Positions 42,099-51,136 of a stretch of 64,000 nucleotides of DNA are shown here, piece by piece. The stretch's first letter is position 1. The number at the start of each line of letters is the position of its first letter. Where the stretch lies: NCBI RefSeq assembly GCF_016807805.1, contig NZ_CP063362.1, forward strand, positions 2,717,001-2,781,000. The letters are read 5' to 3'. This DNA comes from Xanthobacter dioxanivorans. Lineage in GTDB: Bacteria > Pseudomonadota > Alphaproteobacteria > Rhizobiales > Xanthobacteraceae. The notes beneath the pieces are model-generated. The model saw nothing but the letters and a program-made list of their open reading frames with translations, was not told the origin of the DNA and did no database searches. The position numbers and the translations under genes were made by a program.

Positions 42099-43109
42099 AT
42101 GACCAGTCGCCGCAGGTTCCTTCGCCTCGCAGCCCTCGCCCTCGCGCCGGCCTTCGCCGCGCTCCCCGCCCGGGCCGAGGGCACGCTGCGCATCGCCCAG
42201 CAGTTCGGCACCCTCTACACGCCCTTCCATGTGATGAAGGAAAAGGGGCTGATCGAGAAGCACGGCAAGGCGCTCGGCATCGACATCACCGTGGACTGGA
42301 CGCGCCTGTCCGGCGGCTCGGCGGTGAACGATGCGCTGCTCGCCGACACCATCGACATCGCCTCCGCCGGCATCGGGCCGTTCCTCACCTTGTGGGACAA
42401 GACGCGCGGCACGGCCAACGAGGTGAAGATCGTGGGCGCGTTCGGTGCGCAGCCGAACTTCCTGCTCACCAACAATCCCAACGTGAAGACCATCAAGGAC
42501 TTCACCGACAAGGACCGCATCGCCATGCCGGTCGCGGGGGTGTCGGTGCAGGCCCGCATCCTGCAGCTCGCGGCCGAGCAGACCTTCGGCCCCGGCCATG
42601 CGAAGACGCTGGATCAGCTGATGGTGACGCTGCCGCATCCGGACGCCACCGCCGCCCTCCTCTCCGGCTCCACCGAGATCACCGGCTATCTCTCCAACGC
42701 ACCCTTCCAGAACCATGCGCTGAAGGACCCGAAGATCCGCAAGGTCTTCTCCTCCTACGAGATCTTCGGTGGCCCGGTGACGCCCACCGTGGCCTATGCG
42801 AAGGCGACATTCCGCAAGGACAATCCCAAGACCTACAAGGCCTTCCTCGATGCCTTCGAGGAGGCGACGAGATGGGTGGACCAGAACCGCAGGGAGGCAG
42901 CGGAGATCTATGTGAAGGTGGAGCAGTCCAGGCTCGACCCGGCCTTCATCACCGAAGTGCTTTCCGATCCCGATACTCAATATACCCTGGTGCCCCTCGG
43001 CACCTTGAAGTTCGCGGACTTCATGAACCGCATCGGCGCCATCAAGGCGAAGCCGGCGAGCTTCAGGGACTTCACCTTCGAAGACCTGCATTCGGCATCC
43101 GGCAGCTGA
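42099..43109 (+). CDS. Sulfonate-type ABC substrate-binding protein
   Basis: This 336-residue NMT1/SsuA-like protein starts at ATG 42099 after GAGAGGACAG. The signal peptide SRRRFLRLAALALAPAFAAL has a Tat-like RRRF start. The mature chain has GTLRIAQQFGTLYTPFHVM and GGSAVNDALLADTIDIASAG. It delivers a sulfonate or related anion to the ATPase and permease that follow. Similarity to the second system's SsuA is modest, so the two importers probably differ in cargo. Confidence 0.88.
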   Translation: MTSRRRFLRLAALALAPAFAALPARAEGTLRIAQQFGTLYTPFHVMKEKGLIEKHGKALGIDITVDWTRLSGGSAVNDALLADTIDIASAGIGPFLTLWDKTRGTANEVKIVGAFGAQPNFLLTNNPNVKTIKDFTDKDRIAMPVAGVSVQARILQLAAEQTFGPGHAKTLDQLMVTLPHPDATAALLSGSTEITGYLSNAPFQNHALKDPKIRKVFSSYEIFGGPVTPTVAYAKATFRKDNPKTYKAFLDAFEEATRWVDQNRREAAEIYVKVEQSRLDPAFITEVLSDPDTQYTLVPLGTLKFADFMNRIGAIKAKPASFRDFTFEDLHSASGS

Positions 43110-43119
43110 GGAGGGGCGC

Positions 43120-43932
43120 ATGACGGCCCTGCCCGTGATCCCGCCCGCCGAAATCCGCAGCGCCGTGCCGGTGCTGGAGGCGCGCGGCCTCACCCTCGAC
43201 TATGCGGGCGCCGCCGGGCGGCACCGCGCGGTGGAGGACGTGAGCTTCGATGTCGCGGCCGGGGAGCGGCTGGTGCTGCTTGGGCCTTCGGGCTGCGGCA
43301 AGTCCTCCATCCTCAAGGCGCTGGCGGGCTTCCTGAAGCCCGCCGCAGGGACCGTGCACATCCGCGGCCGGGCCATCAGGGGACCCGGGCCGGAGCGCAT
43401 CGTCGTGTTTCAGGAGTTCGACCAGTTGCTGCCGTGGAAGAGCGTGCGCGACAACGTCGCCTTCCCGCTGCGCGTCGCCCGCAAGGTGCCGCTCAGGGAG
43501 GCGCGCGAGCGGGCGGACGCGGCGCTGGTGAAGGTCGGGCTCGCCCGTGCCCTCGATGCCTATCCGCACACCCTCTCCGGCGGCATGAAGCAGCGGGCGG
43601 CCATCGCCCGTGCGCTCGCGGCCGAGCCCGACGTGCTGCTGATGGACGAGCCCTTCGCCGCGCTCGACGCTCTAACCCGCCGGACGCTGCAGGAGGACCT
43701 GCTCAAGCTCGCCGAGGAGCAGGGCTTCACCCTGGTGTTCGTTACCCACGCCATCGACGAGGCAGTGCTGGTGGGCACCCGGCTTCACCTGCTCGCAGCC
43801 CATCCGGGCCGGACCATCGCCACCTTCGAGACCGCGGGCCTCGGCCTTGCCGAGCGCGGCTCCCCGCCCTTCGAGCAGGTGGTGCGGGACGTTCACGACC
43901 TGCTGTTCGCCGATGGAGGCCACCATGTCTGA
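43120..43932 (+). CDS. Sulfonate-type ABC transporter ATPase
   Basis: The 270-residue ATPase has Walker A GPSGCGKSS, signature LSGGMKQRAAIARAL, Walker B VLLMDEPFAALD and the switch His in VTHAIDEAV. It lies 10 bp after the binding protein, and its stop overlaps the permease start by 8 bp. It belongs to the SsuB/TauB group. Confidence 0.92.
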   Translation: MTALPVIPPAEIRSAVPVLEARGLTLDYAGAAGRHRAVEDVSFDVAAGERLVLLGPSGCGKSSILKALAGFLKPAAGTVHIRGRAIRGPGPERIVVFQEFDQLLPWKSVRDNVAFPLRVARKVPLREARERADAALVKVGLARALDAYPHTLSGGMKQRAAIARALAAEPDVLLMDEPFAALDALTRRTLQEDLLKLAEEQGFTLVFVTHAIDEAVLVGTRLHLLAAHPGRTIATFETAGLGLAERGSPPFEQVVRDVHDLLFADGGHHV

Positions 43933-44788
43933 TGCTGACCTCGCCCGCGCCGACCGGCTCGTTGCCGGCGCGCCGGGCGTATCGGGGCGTCGCTTCCAGC
44001 CTTCGGCGGCGCTCGCGGCCCTGTGGCAGGTCACGCTGGTGCGGCGTGCGGTGGTGCTGGCAAGCCTCGCCGCCCTCTGGCAGGTGGCCGCGCTCTGGCA
44101 GAACAATCCGCTGCTTTTCCCCACCTTCACCGATACCATCTCGGCGCTGGCCGAGGGGCTGCGCCACGAGGACCTTTTCCCGGCATCCGTCGCCTCGATC
44201 ACCGTGCTGCTGAAGGGCTATGTTCTGGCGATCGCGCTGGCGCTGGTGTTCGTTTCGGTGGCCATCGCGGTGCCGTTCGTGAAGGAGGTGCTGCTCACGC
44301 TCACCGCCATGTTCAACCCGCTGCCGGCCATTGCCCTCCTGCCGCTGGCCATGCTGTGGCTCGGCCTCGGTGAGGCGAGCCTGCTGCTGGTGATGGTGCA
44401 TGCGGTGTTGTGGCCGTTCGCCCTCGCCGCGCTCACCGGCTTCGAGCAGGTGCCGGAAACCCAGCGCCTCGTGGGGCGAAACTACGGGCTGCGGGGCATC
44501 TCCTACATCGCCCTCATCCTGATTCCGGCGGCGCTTCCGTCCCTGCTGTCGGGCCTCAAGATCGCCTGGGCCTTCGCCTGGCGCACGCTGATCGCGGCGG
44601 AGCTGGTGTTCGGCGTCTCCTCCCGCTCCGGCGGCCTCGGCTGGTACATCTATCGCAACCGCAACGAACTGCTCACCGACAAGGTCTTCGCCGGCCTGGT
44701 GACGGTCATCCTCATCGGCCTGATGGTGGAGGGGCTGTTCCGCGTGGTGGAGCAGCGCACGGTCCGCCGCTGGGGCCTGCAGCGCTGA
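43925..44788 (+). CDS. Sulfonate-type ABC transporter permease
   Basis: This 287-residue permease has about six membrane helices after a 40-residue cytoplasmic N-terminus. The EAA loop reads GRNYGLRGISYIALILIPAA, followed by LPSLLSGLKIAWAFAWRTLI. ATG 43925 overlaps the ATPase stop by 8 bp; the frame further upstream is inside the ATPase gene. It ends the first ssu operon. Confidence 0.9.
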   Translation: MSDADLARADRLVAGAPGVSGRRFQPSAALAALWQVTLVRRAVVLASLAALWQVAALWQNNPLLFPTFTDTISALAEGLRHEDLFPASVASITVLLKGYVLAIALALVFVSVAIAVPFVKEVLLTLTAMFNPLPAIALLPLAMLWLGLGEASLLLVMVHAVLWPFALAALTGFEQVPETQRLVGRNYGLRGISYIALILIPAALPSLLSGLKIAWAFAWRTLIAAELVFGVSSRSGGLGWYIYRNRNELLTDKVFAGLVTVILIGLMVEGLFRVVEQRTVRRWGLQR

Positions 44789-44834
44789 TCGCATGCGGGT
44801 TCCGGCCGTGGTGGGCGGAGCGAAAGGCGAAATG

Positions 44835-44860
44835 CCCGGCCGCCATCGCGGCGGGCCGGG
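44835..44860. terminator. GC-rich hairpin between convergent ssu operons
   Basis: CCCGGCCGCC (44835-44844) pairs with GGCGGGCCGGG (44850-44860) with one bulged G and a 5-base loop. It lies between the convergent ends of the two sulfonate operons. There is no T-tract on either side. Confidence 0.45.
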
Positions 44861-44927
44861 TGTCAATCGAATGGCGCGAATGCCGCCGGCACAGACAGGC
44901 ACCGACAGGCGGTGAGGCCTGCGCGGC

Positions 44928-45758
44928 TCAGACGGCGGCGAGGATGCGCTCGTGGAGCGCAGCCGCCGCGGCGCCGGAACGCCGGCCGCGCGGCAGTTCC
45001 CCCGCCGGGTCCACCTGCACGTCGAGGGCGATCTCGCCCTGGCGCAGCACCACCACCCGGTCGGCGAGGGAGACCGCCTCGGCCACGTCGTGGGTGATGA
45101 GGACGACGGTGAAGCCGTGCTCGGTCCAGATGCGCTCGGTGAGGCGGTGCATCTCCACCCGGGTCAGGGCGTCGAGGGCGCCGAACGGCTCGTCCAGCAG
45201 CAGCACGCCGGGGCGGGAGACGAGGGCGCGGGCGAGGGCCACGCGCTGCCGCTGCCCGCCGGAGAGGACGAAAGGCCACTCCCGGCCCCGGTCTGCGAGG
45301 CCCACGTCCCGCAAGGCCGCGTGGGCCTTTTCCCGCCAGCCGGGCCCGCGGGCGATGCCCACGTTGCCGAGCACCCGCTGCCACGGCGCGAGACGGGCGT
45401 CCTGGAACAGCAGCCGCGCCTGGGGCATGAGGCCGGTGACCGGGGTCTCGCCGATGCGCACCTCCCCGGAGGTGGCGGCATCGAGGCCGCAGATGAGGCG
45501 CATGAGGGTGGTCTTGCCACCCCCCGATCGGCCGACCACGGCGAGGAACTGGCCAGCGGGCACGTCGAGGTCGAGGCGGCGGAGCACCGGGCGGGCCCCG
45601 AAGCTCTTCACCACGCCGCGCAGGCTGATGCGCTCGCCCTGCGGCCTCGGCCTCGGGTCCGCCGCCTCCGGCGGCTGCGGGGCGCCGAAGGTGGCGCGGA
45701 TGTCGGTGGCGCGCACGGCGGCGGCCACATCGGCGTCGGTGGCGGCGAAGATCTCCAT
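44928..45758 (-). CDS. ssuB: Aliphatic sulfonate ABC transporter ATPase SsuB
   Basis: The 276-residue ATPase has a ~45-residue N-terminal extension, then Walker A GRSGGGKTT, signature LSGGQRQRVALARAL, Walker B VLLLDEPFGALD and LITHDVAEAV. This is the SsuB pattern with QDARLAPWQRVLGNVG. ATG 45758 overlaps the permease stop (TGATG). It is the last gene of the second sulfonate operon. Confidence 0.9.
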   Translation of the reverse strand: MEIFAATDADVAAAVRATDIRATFGAPQPPEAADPRPRPQGERISLRGVVKSFGARPVLRRLDLDVPAGQFLAVVGRSGGGKTTLMRLICGLDAATSGEVRIGETPVTGLMPQARLLFQDARLAPWQRVLGNVGIARGPGWREKAHAALRDVGLADRGREWPFVLSGGQRQRVALARALVSRPGVLLLDEPFGALDALTRVEMHRLTERIWTEHGFTVVLITHDVAEAVSLADRVVVLRQGEIALDVQVDPAGELPRGRRSGAAAAALHERILAAV

Positions 45759-46669
45759 CAGGCTACGCCTTGCGCGCCGGGCTGGTAGGCCGGGTGCCAG
45801 GCGAGCGCGCGCTGCTCGATGGCCCGCGTCAGGCTGTCGGCGAGCTTGCCGAGCAGGGCGTAGGCGAGCACGCCCAGCACCACCACGTCGGTCTGCAGGA
45901 ACTCGCGGGCGTTCATGGTCATGTAGCCGATGCCTTCGGTGGAGGAGATGGTCTCGGCCACGATCAGGGTGAGCCACATGATGCCGAGGGCGTAGCGCAG
46001 GCCCACCAGCACCGAGGGCAGGGCGCCGGGGAGCACGATGCGAGCGAACCGTGCGGCCGGGGACAGCCCGTACACCCGCGCCATCTCGATGAGCCCGCGG
46101 TCCACCGTGCGGATGCCGTGGAAAGTGTTGAGGTAGATGGGAAAGGCCACCCCCACCGCGACCAGGAAGATCTTCGCCTCCTCGCCGATGCCGAACCACA
46201 GGATGACGAGGGGGATGATGGCGAGATGCGGCACGTTGCGCAGCATCTGCAGGGTGGAATCGAAGGCGGTCTCGGCCGGCCGCCACACGGCGTTGAGCAC
46301 GCCGAGGGCGAAGCCGATGCCGCCGCCGATGGCGAGCCCGGTGAGGGCGCGCCCGGTGGAGACCGAGATGTTGGCGATCAGCGAGCCGTCCCCCAGCGTC
46401 CGCCAGAAGGCGAGCGCCACGTCGCTCGGCGCCGGCAGCACCCGCGAGGACAGGAAGCCGAGGCTTGCCGCGGCCTGCCACAGTGCGAGCACGCCGAGCG
46501 GCAGCGCCCAGGGGATGAGCGCCTTCAGGAGCCCGCGCCCCACTGCCTTCAGGCGCTCCGGCGCCGGGACGGCGGGTGGGGCATCCTGAAGCGCCAGCTG
46601 CGGCACGGCGTGGGGCGGAATGGCGCCCTGCGTCAGGGCGATGGCGTCAGTGGGGGCGGACGGGCTCAT
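45758..46669 (-). CDS. ssuC: Aliphatic sulfonate ABC transporter permease SsuC
   Basis: This 303-residue protein has a long polar N-terminus (about 45 residues) and six membrane helices. The EAA loop reads ARVYGLSPAARFARIVLPGALPSVLVGLRY, with TISSTEGIGYM after it as in SsuC. It starts at ATG 46669, 12 bp after ssuA ends. The homodimeric channel would work with SsuB and SsuA. Confidence 0.9.
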   Translation of the reverse strand: MSPSAPTDAIALTQGAIPPHAVPQLALQDAPPAVPAPERLKAVGRGLLKALIPWALPLGVLALWQAAASLGFLSSRVLPAPSDVALAFWRTLGDGSLIANISVSTGRALTGLAIGGGIGFALGVLNAVWRPAETAFDSTLQMLRNVPHLAIIPLVILWFGIGEEAKIFLVAVGVAFPIYLNTFHGIRTVDRGLIEMARVYGLSPAARFARIVLPGALPSVLVGLRYALGIMWLTLIVAETISSTEGIGYMTMNAREFLQTDVVVLGVLAYALLGKLADSLTRAIEQRALAWHPAYQPGAQGVA

Positions 46670-46681
46670 GGCGGACCGCGC

Positions 46682-47650
46682 TCAGGACTTCGGCGCGCGC
46701 AGGGCGTCGGCGATGCGCACCGGCTTCGGGATCAGGCCGAGGGCGGCGAAGGCGTCCGCCACCTGCTGCTGCTGGGCCGCCACGTCGGGGGTCAGCGGCT
46801 TCACGTCATACTGCTGGCGGGCGAGGGCGACCTCCAGGATCGGCGCGGGAATGCCGATGAGGGGGGAGAACTCGGCGGCGGCGGCCTTCGGATTGGCCTT
46901 CACCCAGGCCCCGACCTCGGCGACGCCGGCGAGCACCGCGTCCACCACCTGCGGCGCCTGGTCCACGAATGCCTTGGTGGAGAAATAGAACTGGTAGTTG
47001 GAGACGATGCCGGTGCCGTCCGCCAGCTGGCGTGCCTCGATGGTCTTCTCCGCCGCCGCCTGGAAGGGATCCCAGATGGCCCAGGCGTCCACCGCGCCGC
47101 GCTCGAAGGCGGCGCGGGCATCGGCCGGGGTGAGGAAGGCGGGCTTGATGTCGGCGTAGGCGACGCCCGCCTTCTCCAGGGCCTTCACCAGCAGATAGTG
47201 GACGTTGGAGCCCTTGTTCAGCGCCACCGTCTTGCCCTTCAGGTCGGCGACCGTCTTCAGCGGGCTGTCCTTGGGCACGAGGATGGCCTCGCCCTGCGGC
47301 GCGGCGGGTTCAAAGCCCACATAGACGAGCGGCGCGCCGGCCGCTTGGGCGAAGATGGGCGGCGCCTCGCCGGTGTTGCCGAAGTCGATGGCGCCGGCAT
47401 TGAGCGCCTCCAGAAGCTGCGGGCCGGCGGGGAACTCGGCCCACTTCACCGTGTAGCCCAGCGGCTTCAGCCTCGCCTCCAGCAAGCCCTTGTTCTTGAG
47501 CAGGATGAGGGTGCCGTACTTCTGGTAGCCGATGCGCACCACCTTCTCCTGGGCCAGCGCCGGAGCGGCGGCGAGGGCCGTGGCGAGGCCGGCGGCGAGG
47601 AGGGCGAAGCTGCGGCGGGCGAGGCTGCGGCGGGAAAGTCCGGAAGACAT
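46682..47650 (-). CDS. ssuA: Aliphatic sulfonate ABC transporter substrate-binding protein SsuA
   Basis: The 322-residue periplasmic protein has an N-terminal signal (ARRSFALLAAGLATALAAAP, cleaved near ALAQE). It has SsuA signatures VVRIGYQKYGTLILLKNKG, EFPAGPQLLEALNAGAIDFG and GEAPPIFAQAAG. It is 35 bp downstream of the flavin reductase gene. The sequence is a closer fit to classical SsuA than the binding protein of the first system. Confidence 0.92.
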   Translation of the reverse strand: MSSGLSRRSLARRSFALLAAGLATALAAAPALAQEKVVRIGYQKYGTLILLKNKGLLEARLKPLGYTVKWAEFPAGPQLLEALNAGAIDFGNTGEAPPIFAQAAGAPLVYVGFEPAAPQGEAILVPKDSPLKTVADLKGKTVALNKGSNVHYLLVKALEKAGVAYADIKPAFLTPADARAAFERGAVDAWAIWDPFQAAAEKTIEARQLADGTGIVSNYQFYFSTKAFVDQAPQVVDAVLAGVAEVGAWVKANPKAAAAEFSPLIGIPAPILEVALARQQYDVKPLTPDVAAQQQQVADAFAALGLIPKPVRIADALRAPKS

Positions 47651-47685
47651 GGGAAGCGGGTCCTTCGCTGGGAGTGCGGGCGGGA

Positions 47686-48219
47686 TCAGAGGGCGAGGCC
47701 GCGATAGTCGCCGGCCCAGTAGAGAAGCGGCTCGGCGCTCTCGGTGATGCGGGAGGCGACCACCCGGCCGATGACGATCAGGTGGGAGTGCCGCTCGATG
47801 GCGTCCTCCAGCTCGCAGTCGAAGGCGGCGAGGGCGTCGGCCAGCACCGGCGCGCCGGTCTCCAGCCGGGTCCAGTCCGCGCCCTGGTAGCGCTCCGGCC
47901 CCTTCAGCCCGCCCTTGCCGGCGAAGCGGTCGGCGACATCCTGGTGGTGCGGCCGCAGCACGTTGATGGCGAAGGCCCGCTCCTTCAGCAGCGGCGCCGC
48001 CGAGGAGGCCGCGCGGTTCACGCAGATGAGGAGCGTCGGCGGCTCCACCGAGAGCGAGGTGACCGAGGTGGCGGTCAGCCCTGTGCGCGCCTCGCCCTGG
48101 CCGACGGTCAGCACGCTCACCGCCCCGGCGAGCTTGCGCATGGCGGCGCGGAAGGCGAGCGCGCCGTCCGGCAGCTCGGATGCGCGGACGGCGGCGGTGA
48201 GGGAAGCGTGTGCGTTCAT
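47686..48219 (-). CDS. Flavin reductase domain protein (probable FMN reductase for SsuD)
   Basis: The 177-residue FMN-binding split-barrel protein has LAGAVSVLTVG, then LTATSVTSLSVEPPTLLICVN and HSHLIVIGRVV. It is an HpaC-type reductase and not the flavodoxin-like SsuE, yet it leads the ssuA-ssuC-ssuB operon. ATG 48219 follows AAGG. It probably supplies FMNH2 to one or both SsuD enzymes. It shares its promoter region with the divergent second ssuD gene. Confidence 0.87.
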   Translation of the reverse strand: MNAHASLTAAVRASELPDGALAFRAAMRKLAGAVSVLTVGQGEARTGLTATSVTSLSVEPPTLLICVNRAASSAAPLLKERAFAINVLRPHHQDVADRFAGKGGLKGPERYQGADWTRLETGAPVLADALAAFDCELEDAIERHSHLIVIGRVVASRITESAEPLLYWAGDYRGLAL

Positions 48220-48344
48220 CGGGGAGCCTTCGCGGGGCGGAACGCTGGTGCCGGCAGGAGGCATCGCGCGGGCCTGGGGAGACCTCCGGGACACTCCGGA
48301 GGCGGCGGATCGGAGAAAAGGATAGACAGGCCGGCGGAAAATAA

Positions 48345-48370
48345 TCAATAACTTCTATCAAAATTATTGA
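48345..48370. promoter_or_regulatory. Inverted repeat in divergent ssu promoter
   Basis: TCAATAA (48345-48351) and TTATTGA (48364-48370) form a perfect 7-bp dyad with 12-bp spacing in an AT-rich patch between the reductase and the second ssuD. A dyad of this spacing fits a LysR-type regulator such as CysB or Cbl. The right arm overlaps a TTGAC that could be a -35 for ssuD. Confidence 0.45.
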
Positions 48371-48428
48371 CTAACTACGGTGCCGCCTTCTCCCGCCACG
48401 CCGACATCCCCAGAGCCGGAGCCTCTCC

Positions 48429-49627
48429 ATGTCCGTGATCGCCGCCAATCCGCCCCTGCCCGCCGCCAGCGAAGCCAACGTGCTGTGGTTCCTGCCCACC
48501 CATGGCGATGGGCATTATCTCGGCTCGTCGCACGGCGCGCGCGAGGTGAGCCTGCCGTATCTGAAGCAGGTCGCCCAGGCGGCGGACCAGCTCGGCTATT
48601 ACGGCGTGCTCATCCCCACCGGGCGCTCCTGCGAGGACAGCTGGATCGTCGCTTCCGCCCTCGCCGGTCTCACCGAGCGCCTGCGCCTGCTGGTGGCGGT
48701 GCGGCCGGGCCTGCTCTCCCCGGCAGTGGCCGCGCGCATGACGGCGACGCTGGACCGGATCTCGGGCGGGCGCGCCCTCATCAACGTGGTGACCGGCGGC
48801 GACCCGGTGGAGAACAAGGGCGACGGCTTCTTCGCCGACCATGCCGAGCGCTATGAGATCACCCGCGAGTTCCTCGACATCTATACCCGCCTGCTCAAGG
48901 GCGAGGAGGTTACCTCCACCGGCAAGCACCTGCAGGTGGAGGGCGGCAGGCTGCTCTATCCGCCGGTGCAGCAGCCCCACCCGCCGCTGTTCTTCGGCGG
49001 CTCCTCGGCCCCGGCGCACGAGGTGGCGGCCCGGCAGGTACAGAAGTATCTCACCTGGGGCGAGCCCCCGCGCAGGTGGCGGAGAAGATCAGGGACATCC
49101 GCGCCCGTGCCGCCGCGGTGGGCCGCGAGGTGACGTTCGGCATCCGCCTGCACGTGATCGTCCGCGACACGGCGCGCGAAGCCTGGGCGGCGGCGGACGA
49201 CCTCATCCGCTACATCGACGACGCCACCATCGCCGAGGCGCAGACGGTATTCGCGCGCATGGATTCGGAAGGCCAGCGCCGCATGAGCGCCCTGCACGGC
49301 GGGCGCCGCGACAAGCTGGAGGTGGCACCGAACCTGTGGGCCGGCGTCGGCCTGGTGCGCGGCGGCGCCGGCACCGCCCTCGTCGGCGACCCGCAGACGG
49401 TGGCGGAGCGCATGAAGGAATACATGGCCCTCGGCATCGACACGTTCGTGCTGTCCGGCTATCCGCATCTGGAGGAGGCCTACCGCTTCGCCGAGAGCGT
49501 GCTGCCCCTGCTGCCGCTGGCGCCGGGCACCCGCAGCCCGAAGGCGGTGACCAACCATCGCGGGCCGTTCGGCGAAATCATCGGCAACACCATTGTTCCG
49601 CAGGAACGCCGGGCCTCGGCGTCCTGA
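48429..49627 (+). pseudogene. ssuD: Alkanesulfonate monooxygenase SsuD (copy 2), single-base frameshift
   Basis: The first 213 residues read in the frame of ATG 48429 ([16 protein letters not shown] to YLTWGEPP). The rest ([14 protein letters not shown] to [15 protein letters not shown]) is one frame away. One added C in the C5 run at 49065-49069 restores [11 protein letters not shown], exactly what the intact copy 1 predicts at this point. The restored protein would have about 399 residues with the SsuD landmarks [10 protein letters not shown] and [20 protein letters not shown] lone homopolymer contraction makes sequencing error a strong alternative. It is divergent from the reductase-ssuACB operon. 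Confidence 0.87.
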
Positions 49628-49653
49628 GGCCCGGCCGGCGAGGAGGACCCGAC

Positions 49654-51102
49654 ATGCTGAACGTGTGGGACGGGCGCAAGTCCATCATCGTGGTGGGCGG
49701 CGGTTTCTCGGGAACCCTGTTCGCCCTCGCCGCGTCCGCCGCGCCGGGGTTCGACGTGGTGCTGGTGGAGCGCGAGCGGGTGGCGGGGCCGGGCCTCGCC
49801 TACGGCGCGTGCGATCCCTGCCACCTGCTCAACGTGCCCGTGGCGCGCATGGAAGTGGGCCTGAAGCCCACCTTCGCCCAGTGGCTCGCCGGCAGCGGCG
49901 CCGATCTGTCCGAGGCGCTCGCCGAGGCCGGCGGCGATCTCGCCCAGGCCTTCGTGCCCCGGGCCCTGTTCGGCGCCTACCTCGCGGCGCGGCTCGACGA
50001 TGCCCTGGCCACCAGCGGCGGTCGGCTGCGCCGGGTGCGCGGCGAGGTGATGACGGTGCTCGACCGCCCGGTGCCCTCGGTGGTGCTGGCGGACGGGCGC
50101 CGGATCGAGGGCAGCCACGTGGTTCTCGCCACCGGCAACCTTCCGCCGAAGCCACCCCGCTGCCGCGACGGCGGCATCTACGACAGCCCGCTGTTCGTGC
50201 CCGACCCATGGCGCTGGGAGGATCTCCCCGCGCTCCCCGCGGACGCGCCCATCCTGCTCATCGGCTCCGGCCTCACCATGGTGGACGTGGCGCTGAGGCT
50301 CGCCGGGCACGGGCACAAGGGACCGCTGTACGCGGTCTCCCGCCATGGCCTCCTGCCCCACGCCCACGTCAAGGGCGGCACCTTCGAGCCGTTCCTCGAT
50401 CCGGCGGAGGCCTCCGATCCCGTCGCCGCCCTGCGCCTCATCCGGGCGGCGGTGGCGCGGGCGGCGGAGCAAGGGGTGCCGTGGCAGCGGGTGATGGATG
50501 CGGTGCGCCCCTCCATCGCCCTGGTGTGGAGTGCCTGGCCGCAGCGCGCGCGGGAGCGGTTCCTGCGCCACGGACGCACCTATTGGGACATCCACCGCCA
50601 CCGCATGGCGCCGCGGCTCGCCGACCGTCTCGGCGCGCTCGCCGCGTCGGGCCAGCTCAGCGTGGTCGCCGGGCGCATCGCCGGGCTGGAACGGGTGCCG
50701 GGCGGGGTGGCGGTGAGCGTGCGCCGGCGCGGCAGCGCCCGCGCCCTCGGCCTGGAGGTGGCGCGGGTGGTCAACTGCACCGGGCCCCGCTCGGACCTCG
50801 CCGGCCTTGCCGTGGCGCCGCTTGCCGGGCTCAGGGAGGCCGGCCGGGTGGTCCCCGACGCCCTGGGCCTCGGCCTCGAGACGCGCGGCGCGGCGGTGCT
50901 CGACCGCTACGGCCAGGCGTCCGACTGGCTGTACGCCCTCGGCCCGCTCACCCGGCCGGCCTTCTGGGAGGTGACCGCGGTGCCGGAGATTTCCGCGCAG
51001 GTGCACCGCCTGGTGGAGCACCTGTCGCGCGCCTCGCTCGCGCCCCATCGGCCGGATGCGCGGCTGATCGCCGATTTCGTCAATCTCGGCGAGGGGATCT
51101 GA
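49654..51102 (+). CDS. FAD/NAD(P)-binding protein
   Basis: The 482-residue protein starts MLNVWDGRKSIIVVGGGFSG, a dinucleotide-binding motif. It has HLLNVPVARMEVGLKP near 60-75 and the second Rossmann segment ILLIGSGLTMVDVALRL near 205-225. The pattern is that of the NAD_binding_9 group of uncharacterised flavoproteins, often found near sulfur and siderophore genes. ATG 49654 follows GAGGAGG, 27 bp after the second ssuD, so co-transcription is expected. Reaction unknown; an N-hydroxylase or sulfur oxidoreductase are possibilities. Confidence 0.82.
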   Translation: MLNVWDGRKSIIVVGGGFSGTLFALAASAAPGFDVVLVERERVAGPGLAYGACDPCHLLNVPVARMEVGLKPTFAQWLAGSGADLSEALAEAGGDLAQAFVPRALFGAYLAARLDDALATSGGRLRRVRGEVMTVLDRPVPSVVLADGRRIEGSHVVLATGNLPPKPPRCRDGGIYDSPLFVPDPWRWEDLPALPADAPILLIGSGLTMVDVALRLAGHGHKGPLYAVSRHGLLPHAHVKGGTFEPFLDPAEASDPVAALRLIRAAVARAAEQGVPWQRVMDAVRPSIALVWSAWPQRARERFLRHGRTYWDIHRHRMAPRLADRLGALAASGQLSVVAGRIAGLERVPGGVAVSVRRRGSARALGLEVARVVNCTGPRSDLAGLAVAPLAGLREAGRVVPDALGLGLETRGAAVLDRYGQASDWLYALGPLTRPAFWEVTAVPEISAQVHRLVEHLSRASLAPHRPDARLIADFVNLGEGI

Positions 51103-51136
51103 GACCGATCCCGGCGCCGTCGGGATTTCGCCAGGG

